This document shows, piece by piece, positions 18,443 through 26,270 of a stretch of DNA of 64,000 nt. The notes under the pieces were generated by a model. That model was given only the letters and a program-made list of their open reading frames with translations. It did no database searches and was not told where the DNA came from. Position 1 is the stretch's first letter. Each line of letters opens with the position of its first letter. This stretch comes from Caryophanales bacterium UBA6380 (GTDB taxonomy: Bacteria > Bacillota_I > Bacilli_A > RFN20 > CAG-826), in contig DJQS01000013.1 of assembly GCA_002438785.1 (NCBI GenBank), forward strand, positions 104,150 through 168,149. The letters run 5' to 3'. The position numbers and the translations under genes are program-made.

Positions 18443-19960
18443 ATGAATCTTAGACCCGATGAGATTAGTTCATTAATAAAAGAACAACTCAAAAATTATA
18501 AATCTGATATAGAGAAAAGTAATGACGTTGGAACTATCCTCACAGTTGGTGATGGAATAGCGATGGTATATGGCTTAGAAAATGCAATGCTTGGAGAACT
18601 TTTAGTTTTTCCTAATGACATTTATGGTATGGTTATGAATCTTGAAGAAGATAACGTAGGTGTTGTTTTATTAGGAAGTGACCTAGAAATAAAGGAAGGA
18701 GACATCGTAAAAAGAACTAGACAAGTTGTTGAAGTTCCTGTAGGTGATGCCTTACTTGGAAGAGTTGTTAATGCTTTAGGTCAACCTATTGATGGGAAAG
18801 GAATTATTAAAACCTCTGAGACCAGGCCAATAGAAAGAAGTGCTCCATCAATAATGGATAGACAAAGTGTCAATTCACCACTTGAAACAGGTATTAAAGT
18901 AATTGATTCTATGATACCTATAGGAAAAGGACAAAGAGAATTAATTATTGGGGACCGTCAAACTGGTAAGACTGCGATTGCAATAGATTCTATTATAAAT
19001 CAAAAAGGAAAAAATGTTATTTGTATTTATGTTGCTATTGGACAAAAAAATAGTAGTGTCGCTAATATTTATGAAAAATTAAAACAATTTGGCTGCATGG
19101 ATTATACAGTTGTTGTTGATGCTTCAATTAGTGAACCTGCACCTATGTTATATATATCACCATTTAGTGGAATGGCAATGGCTGAATATTGGATGTACCA
19201 AGGCAAGGATGTTCTAATTGTTTTTGATGATTTATATAAACACGCTATTTCATACCGTAGTTTATCTTTATTATTAAAAAGAAACCCTGGTAGAGAAGCT
19301 TTTCCTGGTGATATTTTCTATTTGCATTCAAGATTATTAGAAAGAAGTGCAAAATTAAATCCAGTTTTGGGTGGAGGTAGTATTACTGCATTACCAATTG
19401 TTGAAACATTAGCTGGAGATATTAGCGCTTATATTCCTACTAATATAATTTCGATTACTGATGGTCAAATTTTCTTATCAACTTCTTTGTTTAATAGTGG
19501 AATTAGACCAGCAGTTGATACAGGTCTTAGCGTTTCTCGTGTTGGTAGTTCCGCTCAATATCGAGCAATGAAAAAAGTAACTAGTTCTTTAAAAATGATT
19601 ATTGCAAATTATAACGAACTGAAATCTTTTTCTCAATTTGGTAGCGATATCGATGAGAATACAAAGAAAACTTTAAATTTTGGTGAAAATTTGATATCAG
19701 TATTAAAGCAAGATCAATATACTCCTTATCAATTAGATCAACAAGTGATTGAATTTTTCTGTGTTAAATATAATTTTTTAAATGATTTAAAATCTAATGA
19801 AGTAAATCAATTTTTAAAAGATTTATATAAATATATTAAAGATTTTCACTCTGATATCTTAGAAAAAATTATAATGACTCATGATATCAAAAAGCCTGAT
19901 CGCGATAATCTTAGAACTATAATAACGACCTTCAAAAACGAAAGAAAGGCAATTTTATAA
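18443..19960 (+). CDS. atpA: F1Fo ATP synthase subunit alpha
   Basis: 505 residues, full length. It has the N-terminal beta-barrel domain, the non-catalytic Walker A motif G-D-R-Q-T-G-K-T, the Walker B strand V-L-I-V-F-D-D-L, and the conserved P-G-R-E-A-F-P-G-D and S-V-S-R-V-G-S-S-A-Q segments. It alternates with beta in the F1 head. GGAGG at 18429-18433, in the end of atpH, is the ribosome site. Its last base overlaps the start of atpG. Confidence 0.97.
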   Translation: MNLRPDEISSLIKEQLKNYKSDIEKSNDVGTILTVGDGIAMVYGLENAMLGELLVFPNDIYGMVMNLEEDNVGVVLLGSDLEIKEGDIVKRTRQVVEVPVGDALLGRVVNALGQPIDGKGIIKTSETRPIERSAPSIMDRQSVNSPLETGIKVIDSMIPIGKGQRELIIGDRQTGKTAIAIDSIINQKGKNVICIYVAIGQKNSSVANIYEKLKQFGCMDYTVVVDASISEPAPMLYISPFSGMAMAEYWMYQGKDVLIVFDDLYKHAISYRSLSLLLKRNPGREAFPGDIFYLHSRLLERSAKLNPVLGGGSITALPIVETLAGDISAYIPTNIISITDGQIFLSTSLFNSGIRPAVDTGLSVSRVGSSAQYRAMKKVTSSLKMIIANYNELKSFSQFGSDIDENTKKTLNFGENLISVLKQDQYTPYQLDQQVIEFFCVKYNFLNDLKSNEVNQFLKDLYKYIKDFHSDILEKIIMTHDIKKPDRDNLRTIITTFKNERKAIL

Positions 19961-20832
19961 TGAGTCAAACATTAGAGAATGTAAAAAAAAGAATTAATAG
20001 TGTAGAAGCGACAAAAAAAATTACTTCGACAATGCAATTAGTTTCGAGTGTCAAAGTAAGAAAATTGCTTTCAACTTTTACCAATGTAAAACAGAGTTTA
20101 GAAACACAAAAAATAATCTTAAATAACGCACTTTTTACATCAAAAAGCGATGTAACTAAGACATTTAATAGTATATATATTAACGAAAATATAAAAGTTA
20201 ATAAAAAATTATACATTATTGTTATGTCAAATTTAGGATTGTGTGGAGCTTATAATCAACAATTATATAAATATTTTGAAACGATTTTTCACGAAGGTGA
20301 TGAAGTAATTCTAATTGGTAGAAAAGCCGAGTCATTATTTAGTGATGATAAAAATATAAAACAATATAAAGATTATTTACTATTACTTAATGATATAAAA
20401 CTTACTAAAATTGATGATTTTAATAAATGGATTGTTGATAAATTCAACACTAAAGAATATAACTCAGTTTATATCGTTTATCAAAGATATGTTAATAGTT
20501 TAATTTCTTTACCTACTTCAGTAAAATTATTGCCAATTGAATTGAAAAATAAAGATTCTATGAATAGTTATGAACCAGAATTTATTCCTTCAAGAGAATC
20601 TTTTATTGATAGTTTTATTCCTTTTTATTTGAAGAGTTTAATAAAAACTGTTTTAATAGAAGCAAATTTGTCTGAACAAACAACTAGAAGAAATATGATG
20701 GACAATGCGGATAAATCTGCAAGTGATTTAATTGAAGATTTAAAATTACAATATAACAAAGCACGTCAAACTTTAATTACTAATGAAATTACTGAAGTTG
20801 TAAATAGTGCAAATGCTATTAGAAATAGTTAG
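19960..20832 (+). CDS. atpG: F1Fo ATP synthase subunit gamma
   Basis: 290 residues. The N-terminal helix (K-K-R-I-N-S-V-E-A-T-K-K-I-T-S-T-M) and the C-terminal helix (E-I-T-E-V-V-N-S-A-N-A-I) form the rotating coiled-coil shaft inside the alpha/beta ring; the middle holds the Rossmann-like domain with L-C-G-A-Y-N. The start ATG shares its A with the atpA TAA. The gene ends at the TAG at 20830-20832, which overlaps the GGAGG ribosome site of atpD. Confidence 0.95.
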   Translation: MSQTLENVKKRINSVEATKKITSTMQLVSSVKVRKLLSTFTNVKQSLETQKIILNNALFTSKSDVTKTFNSIYINENIKVNKKLYIIVMSNLGLCGAYNQQLYKYFETIFHEGDEVILIGRKAESLFSDDKNIKQYKDYLLLLNDIKLTKIDDFNKWIVDKFNTKEYNSVYIVYQRYVNSLISLPTSVKLLPIELKNKDSMNSYEPEFIPSRESFIDSFIPFYLKSLIKTVLIEANLSEQTTRRNMMDNADKSASDLIEDLKLQYNKARQTLITNEITEVVNSANAIRNS

Positions 20833-20842
20833 GAGGTATGTT

Positions 20843-22255
20843 ATGGAAAAAAAGGATTATGGAATAATTGTTCAAGCTGTTGGACCAATTGTCGATGTAC
20901 GATTTGAAGACACTGAACTTCCAAATTTACTTACTGCTTTAAAAGTTCCATTAGAAGGGAAAGATGATTTAATTCTTGAAATTGAACTTTATGTTGGTGA
21001 TGATACTGCTAGATGTGTAGCAATGGGACCAACAGAAGGTTTAGTTAGAGGTATGAAAGCATACAATACTAATTCTCCTATTAAAGTTCCAGTTGGCGAA
21101 TCAACTTTAGGAAGGGTTTTTAATGTTCTTGGAAAATGTATTGATGGTGGTGACACAAAAGATATCGATGGTGCAAAAAGATTGCCAATTCATCGCGAAC
21201 CTCCTGCATTTAAAGATCAAATGACTCATCAAGAGATGCTTGAAACTGGAATTAAAGTTATAGATTTACTTTGCCCATATGTTAGGGGTGGTAAAGTTGG
21301 TTTATTTGGAGGAGCTGGAGTTGGAAAAACTGTTTTAATTCAAGAATTAATCAATAATATTGCTTCAATTCAACATGGAATTTCTGTTTTTGCTGGTGTT
21401 GGTGAAAGAAGTCGTGAAGGAAATGACTTGTATAATGAAATGAAAGCAACAGGAGTTTTAAATAAAACGGCTTTAGTTTATGGGCAAATGAATGAACCTC
21501 CAGGATCAAGAATGAGAGTAGCCTTGAGCGCTTTAACAATGGCAGAATATTTTAGAGATGAAATGCACTTAGATGTACTCTTTTTCATAGACAATATTTT
21601 TAGATTTACTCAAGCTGGTAGTGAAGTTAGTGCTTTAATTGGTAGAATGCCTAGTGCTGTTGGATATCAACCTACATTAGCAACAGAAATGGGACAACTT
21701 CAAGAAAGAATTACTTCAACTAGAGATGGTGCTATTACTTCAATTCAAGCTGTTTATGTTCCAGCAGATGATTTAACTGACCCCGCTCCTGCTACGACCT
21801 TTTCACATCTAGATGCTAAAACGGTTCTTGATAGAAATTTAGCTAGTTTAGGAATATATCCAGCTGTCGATCCACTTGAATCAAGTAGTAATATTTTAGA
21901 TCCTAAAATAGTTGGACAAGAGCACTATGATGTTGCTAGTGCTGTCATTGAAATTTTACAACGTTATAAAGAACTTCAAGATATTATTGCTATTTTGGGT
22001 ATAGAAGAACTTAGTGATGAAGACAAAAAAATAGTTGCTCGAGCAAGAAGAATTAGAAATTTCCTTTCTCAACCATTCCACGTTGCTGAACAATATAGTG
22101 GCTATAAAGGTGTTTATGTTAAAGTTTCTGATACAATAAGAAGTTTTAAAGCAATATTAAGTGGAGAATATGATGAATATCCTGAAGGTGCTTTTTTATA
22201 CGTTGGAACTATTGATGATGTAATTGCTAAGGCAAAGAGTTTAGAAAATGAATAA
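20843..22255 (+). CDS. atpD: F1Fo ATP synthase subunit beta (catalytic)
   Basis: 470 residues from ATG 20843; the frame is open further upstream, but GGAGG at 20832-20836 is placed for 20843 and the protein then begins as the family does (Y-G-I-I-V-Q-A-V-G-P-I-V-D-V). Catalytic Walker A G-G-A-G-V-G-K-T, the conserved G-E-R-S-R-E-G-N-D-L segment with the catalytic Glu, and Walker B V-L-F-F-I-D-N-I-F are present. It hydrolyses or makes ATP in the F1 head. It overlaps atpC by eight bases. Confidence 0.97.
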   Translation: MEKKDYGIIVQAVGPIVDVRFEDTELPNLLTALKVPLEGKDDLILEIELYVGDDTARCVAMGPTEGLVRGMKAYNTNSPIKVPVGESTLGRVFNVLGKCIDGGDTKDIDGAKRLPIHREPPAFKDQMTHQEMLETGIKVIDLLCPYVRGGKVGLFGGAGVGKTVLIQELINNIASIQHGISVFAGVGERSREGNDLYNEMKATGVLNKTALVYGQMNEPPGSRMRVALSALTMAEYFRDEMHLDVLFFIDNIFRFTQAGSEVSALIGRMPSAVGYQPTLATEMGQLQERITSTRDGAITSIQAVYVPADDLTDPAPATTFSHLDAKTVLDRNLASLGIYPAVDPLESSSNILDPKIVGQEHYDVASAVIEILQRYKELQDIIAILGIEELSDEDKKIVARARRIRNFLSQPFHVAEQYSGYKGVYVKVSDTIRSFKAILSGEYDEYPEGAFLYVGTIDDVIAKAKSLENE

Positions 22256-22505
22256 TTTATTTGATGTTGATATTATCTGTGATGAAAAACCAACAATAAG
22301 TTTTGAAGCTACTTTAATTAATGTAAAAACTAATAGTGGTGTTAGGGGAATTATGGCAAATTGTGATCCAGTTGTTGCTATTTTAATTCCTTCAGTTATT
22401 GAGATTGTCAAAGATAATAATAGAAATAAAATAAGAATAGGCGAAGGTTTTTTATCTTTTAATAAGAAAGCGACTATTTTAGTAAAAGATTATGAAGCAA
22501 TTTAG
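22248..22505 (+). CDS. atpC: F1Fo ATP synthase subunit epsilon, short form
   Basis: Only 85 residues, against about 130-140 in most bacteria. What is present matches the N-terminal beta-sandwich (F-D-V-D-I-I-C near the start, G-I-M-A-N-C-D-P-V-V-A-I-L-I-P in the middle, G-E-G-F-L-S-F-N-K-K-A-T-I-L near the end). The C-terminal helical hairpin that inhibits ATP hydrolysis in many species is missing, and the stop is followed after eight bases by purB, so this is not a truncation by frameshift into a longer frame. Short epsilon subunits exist in a few other bacteria. Overlaps atpD. Confidence 0.88.
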   Translation: MNNLFDVDIICDEKPTISFEATLINVKTNSGVRGIMANCDPVVAILIPSVIEIVKDNNRNKIRIGEGFLSFNKKATILVKDYEAI

Positions 22506-22513
22506 GAGTCAAA

Positions 22514-23815
22514 ATGATCGAAAGATATAATGTTAAAGAGATTTCAGATTTATTTACCTTAGAAAATCGATATAAAACTTATTTAGAAATTGAACTTGCT
22601 AATGTTGAAGCTTTAGCTTACCTAGGAATTGTTCCAAACGAAGATTATTTAAAAATTAAAGAAAAAGCGAAAGTTGATGTTAATAGAATAAATGAATTAG
22701 AACTTCTTACAAAACATGATGTTATTGCTTTTACTCGTTCAATTGATGAAAATTTAGGCGAAGAGAAAAGATGGTTTCACTATGGCTTAACTTCAACTGA
22801 TGTAGTTGATAGTGCAATGTCACTAATTTATCGAAAATCAGTTGACATTTTATTCAAAGAAATTAACAATTTGTTAGAAACATATAAAGGAAAAGCTTTG
22901 CAATATAAAGACTTGCCATGCATAGCAAGAACTCATGGTATGCATGCTGAAATTTCTTCTTTTGGCTTAAAATTTGCAAGGTTTTATGATGAATTAGTAA
23001 GAAATAAAGATAGATTAGTTTTAGCTAGTGAAGAATTGTGCCTAATTAAATTAGAAGGTGCTGTTGGTAACTTTGCTTTCGCTAATATTGACGTTGAGAA
23101 TTTTGTTGCAAAGAAATTTAATTTGAATACTCCTAATATAGCTACGCAAGTAATTGCTCGTGATAACCATACGAATTTTTTAAATTCATTAGCTTTAATT
23201 GCAACTCATATTGAAAATGTTTCAACTGAATTTAGAAATTTAAGCCGTAACGAGATTAATGAAGCCTGTGAATATTTTTCAAAGAATCAAAAAGGAAGTA
23301 GCGCTATGCCTCATAAGCATAATCCAATTTCTTTTGAAAATATGACTGGTTTAGCTAGACTTATTCGAGGATATGCTTTTAGTAGTTATGATAATATTTC
23401 TTTATATCATGAAAGAGATATATCTCACTCTTCAAATGAGCGTATTATTTTTCCTGATTCTTTAATATTAACAACTTATATAATAAAAAGAATGAATCAA
23501 ACAATTAAAAATTTAGTTGTTAACAAAGAAAATATTCATAAAAATATATATTTAACTAAGGGATTAGTTTTTAGCGAAAGAATTTTGACATTTTTAGTAG
23601 AAAAAGGTCTGCCTAGAGAAGTTTCTTATGACAATGTTCAAAGAATCGCTAATCAAGTTTATGATAATGAAAAATTAAATTTTAAAGATGCACTAAATAA
23701 TGATAATTTTATAAATAAATATATTAATAAACAAGTTTTAGATAAACTTTTTGACGAATCATATTTTTTAAGAAATGTTGATTATATCTATAAAAGAGTT
23801 GGTTTATTTGACTAA
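22514..23815 (+). CDS. purB: Adenylosuccinate lyase
   Basis: 433 residues. It splits adenylosuccinate to AMP and fumarate, and SAICAR in de novo purine synthesis. The fumarase/aspartase superfamily signature is present as G-S-S-A-M-P-H-K-H-N-P, with the T-S-T-D-V-V-D and R-T-H-G-M-H-A motifs. AGGAG at 22504-22508 lies five bases before the start, eight bases after atpC, so it reads as the last gene of the ATPase operon. Its TAA directly abuts the stop of corA on the other strand, without room for a terminator. Confidence 0.96.
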   Translation: MIERYNVKEISDLFTLENRYKTYLEIELANVEALAYLGIVPNEDYLKIKEKAKVDVNRINELELLTKHDVIAFTRSIDENLGEEKRWFHYGLTSTDVVDSAMSLIYRKSVDILFKEINNLLETYKGKALQYKDLPCIARTHGMHAEISSFGLKFARFYDELVRNKDRLVLASEELCLIKLEGAVGNFAFANIDVENFVAKKFNLNTPNIATQVIARDNHTNFLNSLALIATHIENVSTEFRNLSRNEINEACEYFSKNQKGSSAMPHKHNPISFENMTGLARLIRGYAFSSYDNISLYHERDISHSSNERIIFPDSLILTTYIIKRMNQTIKNLVVNKENIHKNIYLTKGLVFSERILTFLVEKGLPREVSYDNVQRIANQVYDNEKLNFKDALNNDNFINKYINKQVLDKLFDESYFLRNVDYIYKRVGLFD

Positions 23816-24790
23816 TTATTTACGACGATTTTTATTACTTGTTAATATCATTAAAATAATAGCTCCAATAATTGCTAAAACAAAAGCAAAAGCAAGAATT
23901 ATCCAAAAACCATATTCATGTTTTGATAATGGTATTTTATCAAAATTCATACCATAAATTGATGAAACAAGTGTTGGTATAGAAATAACAATTGTAATTA
24001 CAGTAAGTGTTTTCATCACAATGTTTAAATTGTTTGATATAACAGAAGCAAAAGTATCCATCATACCAGCAAGAATATTACGATATATTGAACACATTTC
24101 AATAGCTTGGTTTAATTCGACTTCGGTATCTTCCATTAAATCGAAATCTTCTTCATATTTTTTATATTGTGTGCTTTTTAATAATTTATTTAAGACAGCT
24201 TTATCGGCATTTAAAGCAGTTGAAAAATAAACTAAAGTTTTATTAAGATCCATTAATTCAAATATTTCCCTGTTTTTCATCGAATTTTGTAATCTATTTT
24301 CAACATCTTTAGTATGCATATCGATTTTTTTAAGATAATAAATAAATTCTTTTGATAATTGATAGATAAGATTTAATGTAAGTCTTATTTTTTTATGGGG
24401 TTCAATATTTCTAGTTTTGTTTAATAAAGTATTAATTAATGTATCGTTAAAGCGTGAAATTGTAACATAAAATTTATTATTATAAGTAATAATAAAAGGC
24501 TTTGTGTATATTTCATCAGTATCTTTATTGATACATGGTACATCTAAAACAATTAAGGTCGATTCATCTTCATAATCAATACGTGCAGTTTCTTCTTCAT
24601 CTAAAGAACATATTAAAAAATGAAGTGGAATACTTGTTTCTTTTGATATTTTCTCTAATACTTCTTGAGTAGGCTCACTTAAGTCAATCCAAGTTTTATC
24701 ATCAAAAGTTGTGTCTTTAGTTACTTCCTCTAGACAGGTTTCTGTTATTAAGTTATTTTCAGATTTATATAATTTAATTCCTTTTGCCAT
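23816..24790 (-). CDS. corA: CorA-family magnesium/divalent cation transporter
   Basis: 324 residues. A large N-terminal cytoplasmic domain is followed by two C-terminal membrane helices (about 262-285 and 295-317) with the family's Y-G-M-N selectivity motif between them, and a basic tail. It forms a pentameric Mg2+ (or Co2+/Ni2+) channel. The start has no Shine-Dalgarno sequence; a TAGAAT stands six bases upstream. It converges tail to tail with purB with no spacer. Confidence 0.92.
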   Translation of the reverse strand: MAKGIKLYKSENNLITETCLEEVTKDTTFDDKTWIDLSEPTQEVLEKISKETSIPLHFLICSLDEEETARIDYEDESTLIVLDVPCINKDTDEIYTKPFIITYNNKFYVTISRFNDTLINTLLNKTRNIEPHKKIRLTLNLIYQLSKEFIYYLKKIDMHTKDVENRLQNSMKNREIFELMDLNKTLVYFSTALNADKAVLNKLLKSTQYKKYEEDFDLMEDTEVELNQAIEMCSIYRNILAGMMDTFASVISNNLNIVMKTLTVITIVISIPTLVSSIYGMNFDKIPLSKHEYGFWIILAFAFVLAIIGAIILMILTSNKNRRK

Positions 24791-24796
24791 ATTTAT

Positions 24797-24802
24797 ATTC
24801 TA
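24797..24802 (-). promoter_or_regulatory. -10 box (TAGAAT) six bases before the corA start codon
   Basis: On the minus strand TAGAAT is followed by six bases and then the corA ATG (24788-24790). No Shine-Dalgarno sequence and only weak -35 candidates. Predicted leaderless transcript. Confidence 0.45.
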
Positions 24803-24879
24803 ACTCTTTAAATGTATATAAACTATAAAAATTAATATTATTTTATTATTAATATTAATGAATTATTAATTATAAATGT

Positions 24880-24885
24880 TATAAT
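24880..24885 (+). promoter_or_regulatory. -10 box of pepV
   Basis: TATAAT 23 bases before ATG 24909, followed by an AAAGGGG ribosome site at 24897-24903. This gives a short conventional leader, in contrast to the leaderless arrangement of corA on the other strand. Confidence 0.5.
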
Positions 24886-24908
24886 TTTAATGCTTTAAAG
24901 GGGTGTTT

Positions 24909-26270
24909 ATGATCGATTTTAAAAATTTAGTTAAAAATTATGAGTCTGAAGCATTAAATACATTAAGTGGTTTAATAAAAATTAATAGTGTTTATGATGC
25001 AAATACAGTTGATAACGATATGCCTTATGGAAAAGGTGTTAAAGAAGCAATGAATTATATGAAGAATATTGCTTTAAATGATGGATTTAGTGTTGATACA
25101 TGCGATAATAGATGTTTAGAAATTAGTTATGGTGAAGGTGAGACATTAGTAGGAATTTTTGCTCATTTAGATGTTGTTCCTGTTACCGGAAATTGGATTT
25201 ATCCTCCTTTTAGTGCAATGATTACAGATAATAAGATGTATGGAAGAGGAACTAGTGATGATAAAGGCCCAGGTGTTAGTGCATATTATGCTTTAAAAGC
25301 ACTTAAGGATAATAATTTAATTAAAAATTATCGTGTTAGATTAGTTTTTGGAGGAGATGAAGAAAGAGGATCGAGTTGCTTGGAATATTATTTTAAAAAA
25401 TTACATAAAGAGGATCCAACATATGGATTTACTCCTGATGGTGATTTCCCATTAATTTATGGTGAAAAAGGAATTACTAACTATATAGAAGAAGGAAAAT
25501 TTTTTTTAGGTCCTATTGAGGAAATTAAAGCAGGTGTTGCTTCTAATTGTGTTATCGATAATGCTTATGTGACTTTATATGATTATCAAAAATTGTTAGA
25601 ATATTTAGTACACCATCCTGAAATTAAATTTGAAATTATTAATAAAACTAGTGATAAATTAACTATTAATTTTATTGGTAAAAGTGCCCATGGTTCTTTA
25701 CCTTATTTAGGCATTAATAGTGGGATTATTGCTTTAGAAACCTTAGGTAAAGTCTATGATATTAATTTTTTAAAAGAGATTTCTAATGATTATAAAGAAC
25801 CTAATGGAAAAAATCTTAATCAATATTATTCTAGTAAAGAAATGGGAGAAACCACATATAATGTAGGTTTAATTAATTATAAAAATGGGTTATTTTCGAT
25901 GACAGTAAATTTTAGATATCCAGAAAATGTGGATCCAAAAAAAGTAATTGAGGTTTTAAGGAAGGAATCTAGACTTCCTATAATTATTTTAAGTGAGAGT
26001 AAGTGTTTATATTATGATTTAAATACTCCTTTTATTAAATTATTATCTGATGTATATATTCAAGAAACTAATGATTTAGTTAATAAACCTGCAACTATTG
26101 GCGGTGGAACTTATGCTAAAGAAGCTAAAAATACAGTTGCTTTTGGTAGTCACTTTCCTAATAAAATAGATCATATACATGAGGCAAATGAGAAAATAGA
26201 TTTAGAAGACTTTTTTAATTCAATGAGTTTGTATGCTCATGCAATTTATGGGTTAGGAAATTTGAAATAA
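24909..26270 (+). CDS. pepV: Sapep/PepV-type dipeptidase (M20 family)
   Basis: 453 residues from ATG 24909; an in-frame GTG at 24903 overlaps the AAAGGGG ribosome site and is not used. Zn-binding motifs of the M20 family are visible: A-H-L-D-V-V-P (His and Asp), G-T-S-D-D-K-G-P-G bridging Asp, the G-G-D-E-E-R-G catalytic and metal Glu pair, and the D-G-D-F-P motif. A late His is in G-S-H-F-P. The enzyme hydrolyses dipeptides and some beta-Ala or D-amino-acid peptides in the cytoplasm. Its TAA shares an A with the ATG of trmB, so translation is likely coupled. Confidence 0.92.
   Translation: MIDFKNLVKNYESEALNTLSGLIKINSVYDANTVDNDMPYGKGVKEAMNYMKNIALNDGFSVDTCDNRCLEISYGEGETLVGIFAHLDVVPVTGNWIYPPFSAMITDNKMYGRGTSDDKGPGVSAYYALKALKDNNLIKNYRVRLVFGGDEERGSSCLEYYFKKLHKEDPTYGFTPDGDFPLIYGEKGITNYIEEGKFFLGPIEEIKAGVASNCVIDNAYVTLYDYQKLLEYLVHHPEIKFEIINKTSDKLTINFIGKSAHGSLPYLGINSGIIALETLGKVYDINFLKEISNDYKEPNGKNLNQYYSSKEMGETTYNVGLINYKNGLFSMTVNFRYPENVDPKKVIEVLRKESRLPIIILSESKCLYYDLNTPFIKLLSDVYIQETNDLVNKPATIGGGTYAKEAKNTVAFGSHFPNKIDHIHEANEKIDLEDFFNSMSLYAHAIYGLGNLK

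Noticed and set aside
20807..20842. Longer atpD start overlapping atpG
   Set aside because: GGAGG at 20832-20836 points to ATG 20843 and the extra residues match nothing in beta subunits.
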